64,000 bases of DNA. It comes from Sarcophilus harrisii. Lineage: Eukaryota; Chordata; Mammalia; Dasyuromorphia; Dasyuridae. Under the pieces are notes generated by a model that made no database searches, had not been told where the DNA came from, and was given only the letters and a program-made list of their open reading frames with translations. The stretch lies in contig NC_045429.1 in NCBI RefSeq assembly GCF_902635505.1, positions 220,227,997 to 220,291,996 on the forward strand, read 5' to 3'. Each line of letters opens with the position of its first letter. Position 1 is the first letter of the stretch. Positions 1-10,329 of this stretch are shown here, in pieces. The translations under genes were made by a program, and so were the position numbers.

Positions 1-269
1 GTTTTCTGGCTAGGGAATGAATACATGCAACAGCAACAGGTAAAAATAAATTTATCTTAAGTCTTGTGAACAACAGCAGCAATACAAGCCAGACAATTAT
101 ACCGTACTTTGCAATTTGTATAGCTAATTTAAAGGATTTTAAACCGAAAAGAACAGAAAAGGGAGAAATTTTTTTCTATATACAACAATAAAAATTTGCA
201 TCCTTGTGAGTACACAGTATAAGGAGAATAACAATTAGGGATATTTAAAAATTCACAGGAAAGAAAATC

Positions 270-560
270 CAGGAAGGATCCAGCATAAAATCTATGATTT
301 AGGATGCTACACGTAATTCCATAAATTTGGGTAATGAGAAATTTGTACTAAAGAGTCTAACTTAATTTGATTTTCTAGCTATCATTGAGGCTTGGTGGGA
401 TAAGACCCATGACTGAAACATGGATATCATTCAAAAGAAACAGTACAAGTAAAAGTGGGAGTGAATAGTATTATATATTGAGAAGATATGCTCATCTTAA
501 GAAATCTGATAACCAATGTTGGAATTATTACAAATAAAATGATTAAAATAGCCATGCCCT
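270..560 (+). repeat. L3/CR1-type LINE fragment (endonuclease region)
   Basis: The stretch around 390-500 (cttggtgggataagacccat and following) resembles the endonuclease region of CR1/L3 LINEs, where a Trp-Trp-Asp run precedes a His-Asp-Trp-like run. Very diverged, so old. Bases 1-270 are AT-rich with nothing recognised. Confidence 0.4.
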
Positions 561-579
561 TTGGACTAGAGACTCCATT

Positions 580-633
580 ACTAAACTTGTATCTTCAAGG
601 AAGTTACCAATAAGAAGAAAGTTTTTGTATATA

Positions 634-680
<47 letters not shown>

Positions 681-1250
681 TTATACTACTACTTTTTGTG
701 ATAGCAAATAATTGAAAACAAAGTAGGTGATTGAGGAAAAATTGAACATGTGATACATGAATAGCTCACTGAATGAAATGGAATAAAATGGAATATTACT
801 GTGTTACAAGAAATTATATATGTGAAGAATACAGAGAAGCATGAAAAGATCTACATGTACTGATGCAGAGTGAAATAAAGAAAGCCAAGAAAACAGTGTA
901 TGTAACAATAATAACTGTAAATGAAAAAAGAAAAGCAATCACATATACACAAATCAAAAATTAATGTAATAAAATGATATAGATTGAGCATGGCTTGAAT
1001 GAAGAGATATATTAGGACATCTCCAACTTAGCTCTTCATGGAAGTGGAAGGTCCAAAGATATTATATATTTTGCATGTTTTCAGACTTTTTCAATGTTTT
1101 CTTCAGTTGTGCTGATTTTTATCTCCTTTTTGGTTTTAACTATTTTAAAAACATTTTATTATATGAGAGAACTCTCTGGGAGAAAGAGGAGGAAGAGTAC
1201 TGGGGATAACTATAATTATATAAAAAACAGAAGACATCAATAAAAACTTA
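580..1250 (+). repeat. L1 fragment, 3' part of ORF2 and 3' UTR
   Basis: The run 'aatggaatattactgtgtta' followed by 'gatctacatgtactgatgca' and 'agagtgaaataa' is the marsupial version of the L1 ORF2 C-terminal coding end (MEYY... LSEISR region). It runs into an A/T-rich 3' UTR. Decayed, with no usable frame. Confidence 0.7.
627..674. repeat. (TA)n microsatellite
   Basis: Almost uninterrupted TA dinucleotides with a TATG-rich leader, lying inside the L1 fragment. Confidence 0.95.
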
Positions 1251-1369
1251 AAGACTTAGTTCACCATTCCTTTCCTGCTCTCCCTAATGTTCTTTCACCC
1301 AAAATGATCATATATATGTCTGTGTCGATGTAAACACACACATATACATAAGCACATTATCTCCCAATT

Positions 1370-1492
1370 TTAAACTCCTTGAGGGTGAGGGCTAATTCCT
1401 TTTTAGCTACTTAAAATCAGATCCTGGAACAGTGCCTAATAGACACATAAATTGCACTTGATAAATGGTTACTGATTTATTATTGACCCCTG
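1370..1492 (+). repeat. L2 LINE 3' end
   Basis: Contains 'aactccttgagggtgagggc', then 'ggaacagtgcctaatagaca' and 'gataaatggttactgattta', the classic order of the L2 3' terminus (short-exon-like tail ending in an AATAAATG-type repeat). Ancient. Confidence 0.7.
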
Positions 1493-1612
1493 ACCAATCA
1501 TTTAACCTCTAAATTATTTAGGCAATTCCTGAGATTTATTAAGTTATAGACTGGTTTTGATTTGTGTTGGTAGAGAAAGCTACAATATTTGAAGTCTCCC
1601 ATTATGACATCA
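1493..1612 (+). repeat. SINE-like fragment (tail of a marsupial SINE)
   Basis: 'ttaacctctaaattatttag ... gttggtagagaaagc ... attatgacatcac' resembles the tail of a marsupial SINE with a conserved 'ttggtagaggga' core and a '...aatgaaatcac' end. Moderately diverged. 1613-2177 holds nothing I recognise. Confidence 0.35.
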
Positions 1613-2177
1613 CTAATCTTTTGTGAATTCCTCTATGAATTCACACGTAATGGGGATCCAAACCTCAGGCCCCCAATCCTACTGCTTGCCTATTCATGTA
1701 GAAGACTTGGTGAGCTTGTTTCTATAAATATGTAATGACTTACCTTCATTTCAGAAAAACCATAAATCTATGTTTATTACTTCTATTTTCACTGCATCAT
1801 GATGAAAAAGCCTTTTAAGTGGCTACTGAGCCAGAACTGGGGCATACCTAGAAATGACACTAATAGGCTAAAAATCATGCTTTTTTTTCTCATGATGATA
1901 GAGTAGTGGGGAAGGGATAGTAGGGGAGAGACTGAAAATTCTGCCTTCATTTTTAAATGTAATTTTATTTTTTTGTTAGTGAAAATACTATTTGATCTCC
2001 CTCTTACTTCCATTAGAAAAAAGGGAAAAAACATGTAGGAAATAGGTTTAGCCAAATAAAACAATTTCAAAGTTGTCTTCTAAAGTTGTATTATTTTTAT
2101 CATTACATGGAATGTTGGTTTTTTTTCATAGCACTTCAGACCTCTCTTTTTATGTATTATATTGTAATTACATTATT

Positions 2178-2435
2178 TTGTTGTTGTTTAGGCATTTTCA
2201 GTCATGTCTAATGTTTCATGACCCAGTTTAGGGTTTTCTTGGCAAAGATATTGGAGTGATTAACTATTTCCTTTTCTATCTCATTTTATAGATGAGGAAA
2301 TTAAGGCAAACAGGATTAAATGATTTGCTCAGGGTCACAAAGATATTAAGCATGTGAGGCTGGATCTGTACTCAGGAAAATGAGTCTTCCTGATTCTAAG
2401 CCTAGTGCTCTATTCACTTTGCCACTGGTTGCCCC
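2178..2435 (-). repeat. Long tRNA-derived marsupial CORE-SINE
   Basis: Full-length copy in reverse: it starts (as read on plus) with TTG repeats and 'cagtcatgtc', passes 'gggttttcttggcaaaga', 'agatgaggaaatt' and 'ctcagggtcaca', and ends at 'gttgcccc'. This is the complement of the tRNA-like head 'ggggcagctaggtggc'. Mar1-type by memory. Confidence 0.85.
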
Positions 2436-2519
2436 AGTTGAATTATAGTTATGGGGATAAATAATCTTATCCCCTTTATCATACTGAAATCCCCATAAGG
2501 GTAAGGATTATGTCTTCAG

Positions 2520-2780
2520 AATTCCAGAGTTAGAAAGCAGTTCAATGATCAGTCTATTTCAACTAATACCTGAAAAGAATTCATCCCATAGCATACCTAA
2601 AATGAATTAAACTTTCCCTAATGACTTCCAGTGAAGGGGAACTCATGACAATCCATTCCACTTTTAGATAGTTAATTGTTAGGAAGTTTTTCTTTTTATT
2701 AAGCCAAAATCAAGCCTCTTTGCAACTTCTAGTCATGTCTTTTAATTTTGTTTTTTGTTTTTGTTGGTCACTGTCCCCTA
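2520..2780 (-). repeat. L3/CR1 3' end
   Basis: Plus-strand text 'cttccagtgaaggggaactc', 'tccattccacttttagatag' and 'attgttaggaagtttttctt' is the complement of the L3/CR1 3' coding end ('ggaagttttccta... tggaatgg... cactggaggt'). Old and diverged. Confidence 0.7.
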
Positions 2781-2989
2781 CATCAGAATATAAATCATCA
2801 AATAAATGATTTTTCCTCTACCTATTCAGAATTTCTATGGCATTAAACAAGAAAAAATGATAATAATGAAAAATAGAAAATTACTCAAGAATTATTTTGC
2901 TTTTAGTTTCTACTGCCAAAGAGTGTGATTTTTGGACCACGAGTGATAGAATAAAGTGATGAGCAGCAGTTAAAATTAAGAAGAAACTA

Positions 2990-3374
2990 AAAGAACATTT
3001 TGCTGCTTGCAGTAAGTTCAAACCCTGATGAATTTCATTCTGGATTATTATCAGTAGTCTTTGAAAGGTTGCTGATAATGGAACACTGGAAAAAGACAAA
3101 TAACCCAATTTTTATAAAAGCGTGTAGAGTTTACAAACTACAGGCCAATGAATTTTATTTCTATTCCTGTCAAAATTCTAGAACATAACAGCCAGAGTGA
3201 TTTGTGAATATTTAGAAAACAATTATTAAGAGCCAGTATGGCTTATTCAAGAAGAAGTAATGCCAGACTAGCCTGTTTTCTTTTTGTGACTGACTTATAT
3301 GATGTCCAGGTCAGGAAAATGCTTTAGATATAGTTTATCTAAGATTTAAGCAAAGCATTTGATCAAGTCTTTTT
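2990..3374 (+). repeat. L3/CR1 LINE, part 1 (reverse transcriptase region)
   Basis: 'ctacaggccaatgaatttta', 'agccagtatggcttattcaa' and 'agcaaagcatttgatcaagt' follow the CR1/L3 RT order (NYRPISL, SQHGF, SKAFD). Interrupted at 3375 by another repeat; the sequence resumes collinearly at about 3640. Confidence 0.75.
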
Positions 3375-3640
3375 TTTTTTTCCTGTTGTTTGTTCTTGGT
3401 TTTTGAAGAGGACCAGTGATATCATGGGATGATGTCTTTACTTGCTGGTAAATTGGATTTAAATGTTGCAGAGTTGCACAAAATCTTGAACCTCCCTCTT
3501 TCTTCTTTATTCGTTGAAGTTTAGGGGCAAGACAAAAAACAAGACAACCAGCAATGGTCCAGGATGCATTGGATTACCTTGGTTTCTTTGATGCTAGAGT
3601 CCTTTGTGTATGACAAATTTATCTCCAAGATCTCATTCCC
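3375..3640 (+). repeat. Second marsupial SINE-like family ('gaagaggacca' type) inserted in L3/CR1
   Basis: Begins with a T-run, then 'ttgaagaggaccagtgatat', 'gatgatgtctttacttg', 'aattggatttaaatg' and 'agttgcacaaaatc', which recur as a family at 9225, 11612, 19990 and, inverted, at 9571 and 61735. No family name assigned. Confidence 0.65.
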
Positions 3641-3935
3641 CTTTCAACCTCCCCGATAATGCGCAACATGGAAAGCTAATGTGATAGATTGTGAACTGGT
3701 TAGATGGTGAAACTCAAAGAATAGTTATTGGATTAATGAGAATTTACAAGTCTATGGTAAGGTGCCTTAGGGCTTTTTCCTGTGCTACTTAATAGTAGTA
3801 ATCAATTATTTGAATAGAGACATAGATGATCTGTTATTATATTTGCAAATGACATGGAAATAGGAAGTACAGCAGCTAACTTATAAATGATAAACTTAGA
3901 ATTCAAAGAGCTCTTAAAGGCTAGAGCAACAATTG
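3640..3935 (+). repeat. L3/CR1 LINE, part 2
   Basis: 'tagattgtgaactggttaga' (WI..W region), 'ggtaaggtgccttagggctt' (GxPQGS region) and 'gatgatctgttattatattt gcaaatgac' (FADD region) continue the RT domain in order after the inserted SINE. Confidence 0.75.
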
Positions 3936-4134
3936 TTTGGGTGCTTCTGGGGATTGTTAAGACCCTTTTCAGGGGATCCATGAGGTCAAAACTATTTTCA
4001 TAATAGTACTAAGAAATTTAAATTCTAATGTGATAAATATCAATACATGTACCTCACAAAGATAATGGCTCTTTTGGAGAGATCTTCACTCAGTTTTAAG
4101 TCCTGAGACCAAAAAGTTTTAGAACTACTAGGTG
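3936..4134 (-). repeat. MER5-like hAT nonautonomous DNA transposon inserted in L3/CR1
   Basis: 'gacccttttcaggggatcca', 'tgaggtcaaaactattttca' and 'taatagtactaagaaattta' followed by 'ttttagaactacta' match the MER5A-type hAT layout. Ends are worn, so strand assignment is nominal. Flanked on both sides by collinear L3/CR1. Confidence 0.7.
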
Positions 4135-4305
4135 CTAGAGAATTGGGTTTGATCTAATAAGATGAAATTTAAAAGACATGAAAGTAATGCTCTATATTTA
4201 AATTAAAATTCGGCTACAAAAATAGGGAATGGAGGAGACATGACTAAACAATAATTCACCAGAAAAAGATGTAGGAGTTTTCATGGTGAATTGATAATTA
4301 ACTTA
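4135..4305 (+). repeat. L3/CR1 LINE, part 3
   Basis: 'gatctaataagatgaaattt' is the conserved 'gtctaataagatgaaattca' segment downstream of the RT palm, and 'aaaaagatgtaggagttttc' matches the D-L-G-V segment. The element then breaks off near 4305 and resumes near 5005. Confidence 0.7.
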
Positions 4306-5004
4306 TAATATTATGAAAAGGGGCAAGTATGGTTTTGGGGATACTTTCTGGGCAAGACTATGATTGGGAATAGGGCAGCAGGCATGCTTTAATAACCACA
4401 TTGGATACAGAGATAAATGGTGAAAGGCAAATGGAGGAATGGTATAGTGAAGGAAAATGGGAGGAGAAGAGGCAGAAAACATCATTCATGTAATCATAGG
4501 TTATTTGGGATCACTAGGCAGCATGGTCCCAGTGTGCTTAATGGTAGAAGTTTGAGGTCTCATTTTTTTAGGATTTTTTTGGGAGAAACATCTACTTCTA
4601 TCTGTTTCACCTTGGAGTTAGTTCATTGACACATTCAAATCATCTCAAATTTGTCAATAAACCTTCACAATTATATCTCAGAGTTGTTAACATCATTTGA
4701 TGTTCTTCTGTCTAGAACTGTGGAGGTCCAGAATTTGTCTGGAATTTACATATCAGGACCAGAAACATTGACAGCAGCCCTTAGATATCTTCCCCTGATT
4801 CAGTACTTTGGTCAAGATGTGAAATTTGATTATCATATGATATAATTTATAAATTATTCTCCTTTGATCATGGGGATGGTATGCTTGTGACTTCTAGATT
4901 CCTCTTTTTAATCTTATTTTGTGTGATTGCCCCTTTGTACTGGCTACTTATAAACTTACTATATTGACTAGAAGTGGAAGATGATCAGGGGATCAGATCA
5001 AAAT
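4306..5004. other. Unidentified ~0.7 kb insertion inside L3/CR1
   Basis: Separates collinear L3/CR1 parts 3 and 5, so it is almost certainly a mobile element, but I recognise no family. It contains an AATAAA at about 4657 in plus orientation and short chance frames (4417-4629, 4651-4845). An LTR is one possibility; no target duplication could be fixed. Confidence 0.4.
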
Positions 5005-5575
5005 ACAATTTTAACACACATGAGTTGCAATCTCCAAGTCATCAGTGTGACATGGCAACCAATATGGCTAACAATTTTAAATTATATTGAAAGACATAGT
5101 GTCATGAAATAAAGATGTGATAATTCTGCTATACCAGATCAGAGCAGAGCACTGCCTTTAGTTCTGGCACCAGATTTTAGGGAAAAAGCTAGAGAATGTC
5201 CAAATGATTATAATACTGAGACCATAGAATATGACCAATGGTTGAAAGAATTGGGGGATGATTAACCCAGGATATGTATAAAGTTCATAGTAGATGCCTT
5301 CAAATAATTTAAAGGCTCAAAAGAGGAATATAGAAAATGAATGAAGTTTGCTCTGTTCAACTACAGAAGCCAAAACTTCTCAACAATTTGAACACAGTTT
5401 GAAACAGGTTGCCTTGAGATATGATGTCTTCCTTCTTATTGGTATTTTTTTGAGTAGGGCCTATATGATAACAGATTGGGGATGCTGTAGGTAGGATTGT
5501 TAAATCCAGATTGGATTAGATGGCTTTTGTAGTATCTTCCAACTTTGAGATTTTGTGATTTTATAACTTATATTT
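5005..5575 (+). repeat. L3/CR1 LINE, 3' end
   Basis: 'tcatcagtgtgacatggcaa', 'ataaagatgtgataattctg' and 'gagcagagcactgcctttag' are followed by the typical 3' terminus 'ggattagatggcttttgtag', 'atcttccaactttgagattt' and 'tgtgatttt'. Final part of the element that starts near 2990. Confidence 0.8.
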
Positions 5576-5940
5576 GCAAATAACTTAAATAAGCTCTTAT
5601 CAACATTGTAAACATTTTAAAATAATTTTAAAATGTAAACTCTGTTTAGTCCTTTCAGATAAAAAGACATTTGAAAAACCAGATTTTTTCCTAGGGTGAA
5701 AATGACTAGTAACTCAGTCTTACTGATATGTAATACCCTGGTCTATGTATTCAAAGATAGTAAATATAATAGTCCTAAGTAGATTTCATACAGAGAGGTG
5801 GACTCCTATTTTGACTGCTTTGTGAAATGTAATAATGCTTAAGGGATTATTTATGCTGTATAAATACATACATGCATGCATGTATACATATATTATATAT
5901 TCAGGGATCAAGTGTAGGTAACAAAAAACAATTTTCTTTT
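5576..5940. other. Unassigned AT-rich sequence
   Basis: No gene or repeat recognised. Contains a short palindromic stretch of ATGCATGC type near 5870-5890. Confidence 0.3.
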
Positions 5941-5947
5941 AAAAAAT

Positions 5948-5968
5948 TATATATATATATATATATAT
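5948..5968. repeat. (TA)n short microsatellite
   Basis: Ten TA units directly before a SINE. Confidence 0.9.
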
Positions 5969-5975
5969 TTCATTT

Positions 5976-6164
5976 AATCAGTCATTTCACTCTTATCTGA
6001 CCCATTTGGGGTTTTCTTGGCAAAGTTTTTGGAATGGTTTGCCATTTCCTTCTCCAGCTCATTTCACAGATGAGGAAACTGAGGAGGCCAGAACTGAACT
6101 CTTGTCAGTTAAATCTTCCTTACTACAGGTCCAACATTCTACGTACCATACCACCTACTTGCCC
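5976..6164 (-). repeat. Long CORE-SINE, internally deleted
   Basis: 'catttggggttttcttggca', 'tttgccatttccttctccag' and 'cagatgaggaaactgagg' are intact, but the tRNA-like half is shortened before 'accacctacttgccc'. Confidence 0.8.
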
Positions 6165-6179
6165 TTAAACTTCCATGTA

Positions 6180-6412
6180 GTATAATAGAAGGAGGCTATA
6201 TTTGGGAGTCAGATGGTCTTACTTTGAGACCTTCTTCTGTCATTTCCTAGATGCCTGACCTTAACCTCTATAAGTAACAGATTCTTCAACTCTAAAATGG
6301 AAGTAGCAATACATATACTAACCACTGAGTAGGATTTTTGTGAGGCTCAAATGAGATCACTTTGTAACTGTAGTTGCTATATAAAGGCCAGAGATTATTA
6401 CAATAATAATTT
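6180..6412 (+). repeat. MIR-type SINE
   Basis: Order matches MIR: 'tttgggagtcagatggtctt', a CORE with 'tgcctgaccttaacctctat', then 'caactctaaaatggaagtag' and a tail 'tttgtgaggctcaaatgaga'. Confidence 0.75.
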
Positions 6413-6435
6413 CTCAATAGTGTATGAGGTATATC

Positions 6436-6590
6436 AGGGTCAATCAAATTTTATAATTTCCTTAAGCCCCTTATTTATCTGACATTTGAAAATTCTTTGA
6501 AAGCTAGGGGATATTTCATTTTGTATCCTAGCACCTAGCACAATATCTAGGGCAAAGTACATATTTAATACATGCTTGTTGAATTTTTAT
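6436..6590 (+). repeat. L2 LINE 3' end
   Basis: 'tttgtatcctagcacctagc', 'acaatatctagggcaaagta' and 'ttaatacatgcttgttgaat' are the L2 3' terminus. Confidence 0.8.
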
Positions 6591-6909
6591 TGTGTTCCAA
6601 AATTCTTTTGTCTCTGTGAAATTTTTGTTTCCATTTTCTTTGTCCTCAAAGTAAAAATAGTGCCAAAAATGAAAGGGCTATGAGCTTGGTCTTAAATTAG
6701 TGTGACTCCCTATCAAAATCCTAAAAATGAAATCTCAACATTTGATTTCTCTTTTTCTCTCTTGTCATGTCTGGGCCCTCAAATACCTCTAGAGGGGTGG
6801 AATGGAGTTTCTGACAAAGCACATATCCAATATATAACACTAAGTTCTTACTTGAAAATGCTTTACCTTCCATTACAGCGATGGTACCAGTAGGTGCATT
6901 AAGACACTA

Positions 6910-6910
<1 letters not shown>
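6591..6910. other. Unassigned sequence
   Basis: Nothing recognised; the 63-codon frame at 6702-6893 has no family signature. Confidence 0.3.

Positions 6911-6949
<39 letters not shown>
6911..6949. repeat. (CA)n microsatellite
   Basis: About 19 uninterrupted CA units. Confidence 0.97.
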
Positions 6950-6952
<3 letters not shown>

Positions 6953-7329
6953 GAAACTTCCTACTTGTCACTTAGCAAAATGGGTAAAAGGCCCATTATT
7001 ACAGACACACTTATCTCAGATGATTTTTCTTTGGGGAATTCAGTCATTTTAGCAATTTAATTTCTAAGCTGTGGGGATAAATTTGGGCTTTACACTTAAC
7101 TATGCAAATAATACAAATGAAATATAAAGACAAGGTCTTTTCCAGTAGTCTTCTCATTCAGGAGATGTTGTTGTTGTCCCTTCTTCTGATTGATCATTGG
7201 GTCATATCTAAGGTAATAATGCCTTCACTTCTGGCTTTGCTTACCACTCTCTAGACTTCTCCACTTTCTCCCTAGTAATGGAAGTTTTGGTCCCTCTCTC
7301 TACTGTCCAGTTATCTTTTGAGAGTTGAG

Positions 7330-7425
7330 TTATTTATTTATTTATTTATTGCATTTCTATCCCTTGAACTTAGCACAGTGTCTGGTATATAGTAAGCACT
7401 TAATAAATGTTCTGTCTGTCTGAAC
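7330..7425 (+). repeat. L2 3' end with (TTTA)n
   Basis: A short TTTA run precedes 'gaacttagcacagtgtctgg' and 'agtaagcacttaataaatgt', the L2 terminus. 6950-7329 holds nothing definite apart from a possible SINE scrap near 7166. Confidence 0.7.
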
Positions 7426-7639
7426 AGAATCTACCTGTTTTCCTCATTAAATATCACTTCCACATTTTGCCTCAAAATTGGCTTATTTCTTCTTATTCAT
7501 GTCAACTCTATTGTTATTCCCTGACCGAATGATGACCAAACTAGCTGTCTTTGGTCATAATGCTGATAGTCTCTATAACAAAGACAATTATAAATAAGAC
7601 AACAATGAATAAAATTTCTATAACACTTTAAGCTTGTGA

Positions 7640-7870
7640 AGTACTTTATGTCAATTCTCTGGGATAAATGGAGTGAAGTCCTCTCATGAGAATATGGCTA
7701 AAAAGCTGCAGGTGTTTAATTGTCTCAGATGAACATTCTGCCTCCTGTTTCCTCCCCACCTCTTAATTAGCATTTAAGTACATCTTTTAAAGGCAATGAT
7801 GGCTTTGGGAATTCAGGTAACAGAATTCTCTCATCCGAGAATATCTGCTTACATAGAAGTTTTCCAGGGA
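7640..7870. promoter_or_regulatory. Candidate conserved non-coding element
   Basis: Complex, repeat-free sequence with balanced composition: 'gctgcaggtgtttaattgtc', 'ctcttaattagcatttaagt' and nearby TAAT and E-box-like (CAGGTG) words. This texture is typical of vertebrate conserved enhancers; conservation itself cannot be seen here. Confidence 0.3.
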
Positions 7871-8105
7871 AATTTAAATTAAGAGTTTGTTATTTACTAA
7901 TTTTTTTTTTGTTTCTAGGATAGACTTCCATGTTTAGAGTGTTCAGAGTGGATGGGGGCTTCTGGTCTATTTAATCTAGTGTTTTACAGTTTGTGCTTTG
8001 TACTGCTTACTGACAACACCTTGTCTGTTGGGAGTTGCACTTTCTCATGAGATCATAATAAGTCCCTTTTTGCCTTTTTTCTTATCTCAAAAGACTGATT
8101 ATTTT

Positions 8106-8180
8106 TGTGCTCATTATTGTCTCACACATCCATTATTTCATTTCATACTCACAGCAACCCTATAAGGTATGGGGTATGTA
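8106..8180 (-). repeat. MIR-type fragment
   Basis: 'atttcatactcacagcaacc' and 'ctataaggta' are the complement of the MIR 3' region. Confidence 0.5.
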
Positions 8181-8212
8181 TGTTTAAAATTCTGAAAGAC
8201 AAAGTTTCCAGC

Positions 8213-8290
8213 TATTAAAAATCAATTGATTAATTAGGCTAGGTAATAATCAATAAATTAATAGCCAATAATTTCTTTCAGTAATTAAAG
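8213..8290. other. Dense cluster of TAAT/ATTA words
   Basis: Within 78 bases there are many homeodomain-type cores (gattaattagg, aataaattaatagcc, agtaattaaag). This may be regulatory or simply AT-rich chance. The rest of 8291-8745 is unassigned. Confidence 0.3.
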
Positions 8291-8749
8291 ACAAAAAAGC
8301 AGTCTCTTGGGTCATCTTTAATCTCTCTGTTCTATCTAACCTGCCAATTTGAATAGAAAATGAGAATGCTGTTATGTCTTCCTCTTCCTCTTGCACTTGA
8401 GTGCCATATGCTTACATGTGGGTACATTGTCCATAGAAATATAATTTTTGGTTGCTTATTTTTGTCAGATATTTTGGGTTTTGGGTGCTAGATTAAGTAC
8501 ATTTTATGTATTTATTTATTTCAGAAGCTGAAACAATTTTTTTTGCCCTGAGCCATTTTCATTTATGATTTCTTGAAATAGAGCTCTGAAAAAATAAACT
8601 TCTGTAAAGCCCATTGTGTTTCCAATGTAACTACTTTTTCTTTAAATTCAAATCACTTTTGACTTTCATTGAATGGCTAGTAATAGTTCCCCTTCTCCTC
8701 CTCCCCATCAATGCCTCTGTGACTTACTGTTTAGGTTTTGATAGTTTTG

Positions 8750-8845
8750 TTGCTGTTTTTCCTTTGTTCTAGAAGAAAACATGATATTAGGAAGGTGAAT
8801 CCATGAAAGCAAATGAGTTGGATTTAAGTGAGGGTGTCAAAAAAG
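8750..8845 (+). repeat. Fragment of the 'gaagaggacca' SINE-like family
   Basis: 'tagaagaaaacatgatatta', 'ggaaggtgaatcc' and 'gttggatttaagtgagggtg' match the family head. 8846-9224 is unassigned. Confidence 0.5.
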
Positions 8846-9224
8846 TAAAAAAGGAAAATAAAAATTAGTTAGGGAAGACCCTTAGGGTTTCTAGCCAAAA
8901 CAGAAAAAATTGCTATTAACATTCACTCTGAGTCAATCAGGACCCAAACCATGACCATTTGGAATTTGCCCTGGGATCTATTGTTGATCACTCAATAAGA
9001 ACAAAAGTATTCTGGTTTAAGGCATAGTCCTTAAGAAAGAAATCTAGTTGATAAATCCTAAGATATCTTGGAAAGTTTCATTGATCCCCTCAAAAATTAC
9101 ATCTCTTTGGCCTGAGCTCCTTCCAGGACGGGTATGATAAAGAAAAAAGGGAAAGGAAGGAAGGAAGGGCTATTGTTACTCAGTTAATCAGTTCAGTTGG
9201 GTTCCCAAAGGGCAGCTTCACTCA

Positions 9225-9420
9225 CAGAAATTGTGGTTGTCCTTTGTTTTGCAAGAGGTGACATAAGGGAAGTAATGCTGTGACATGCAAGTGAATTGGA
9301 TTTAAGTCAGCCAGGGCTGTGCAAAATCACCAGCCTTACGTTCTCCTCCAGAACTATCTGGGTCCAGTGGCAAAATATAGATCAGGATGATGGGAGTATA
9401 AGTTGCAATGTTTTCTGTTC
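9225..9420 (+). repeat. 'gaagaggacca' SINE-like repeat, plus copy
   Basis: 'gttgtcctttgttttgcaag', 'gctgtgacatgcaagtgaat', 'ggatttaagtcagccagggc' and 'gggtccagtggcaaaatata' give the family order. The frame at 9302-9502 is an artefact of this repeat. Confidence 0.75.
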
Positions 9421-9570
9421 TGATAAGAAACATTAAGGGTTTTCCTTTCCCAGATGGATATTTTTGTGATAGTAAATTAAGACAATCTTTTGTCTCATTC
9501 AAAATAGTTATCCAATAGGTATTGCCTCGGACAAACTGAGAGCTGGGAAAGAGCTTAATTTTAAAAGGCC

Positions 9571-9772
9571 AAGGTCACTCACTGCATCCTGGGCCATCTT
9601 TAATCTTCTTGATTTTTATCTTGTCACCAGACTTTGATGATTCTGGAGGGGAGAATGAGGCTGACAGCTCTGCCTAATGTAAATCCAATTCATGTGAAAG
9701 TCAAGACATTATCCTCATGGTATTATTATTGGTACTCTTCCAAAATTAAGGACAAAAAACAGTAATCCTGTT
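9571..9772 (-). repeat. 'gaagaggacca' SINE-like repeat, minus copy
   Basis: 'cactgcatcctgggccatct', 'cttgtcaccagactttgatg' and 'aatccaattcatgtgaaagt' are the complement of the same family, giving an inverted pair with the copy at 9225. Confidence 0.7.
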
Positions 9773-10329
9773 CACTCTTCTGATAGTGTCCTCCCCTGAC
9801 AAGTGAATGGCAACCATTATTGGTGAATATTTAATGAGGGCTGAGCTCTCAACACCTGCTGATTATTTCACCATCAAGGTGGGGTAGGTTGCCTGACAAA
9901 TGAGACTTAGTCATAAGATTTAAGCCCTTTTTAGCAATCTGGGCATCCCAATCAGGTTTTTTTATTTTATTTCTCCTTTATGAGCTAGACTACCCCAAAT
10001 TCAAATGAAGGGACCAAGGATACAAGTTTATTTTTTCCTTCTCCTCCCAAGGGTCTAATGCAAACAGGGTCTTGTTTATAGAATAAATAGTACACAGATT
10101 CTGATTTAGTGAGACCCAACCCAAACTAGTTAATGAGCTGATGCTTTGAGAAGACACTTAATGCAATAACATTCCTTAGCTAGAACTGACTGGAAAAGGG
10201 CTTTTCTTTACACTAGGGCTTAGATGGACTTTTGACAGAGGAAAAAATAGTGTAAATTAATATTAATAGTTAAATAACACAATATTAAAATTAATTTTCC
10301 TCAGAGGTAAATACTATAGTTCTACCATG
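9773..10329. other. Unassigned, mostly unique-looking sequence
   Basis: No repeat or gene recognised with confidence. Confidence 0.3.

Noticed and set aside
2178-2435. tRNA gene candidates from tRNA-like SINE heads
   Set aside because: The tRNA-like parts belong to full SINE structures with CORE and tail; no cloverleaf gene stands alone anywhere in the window.
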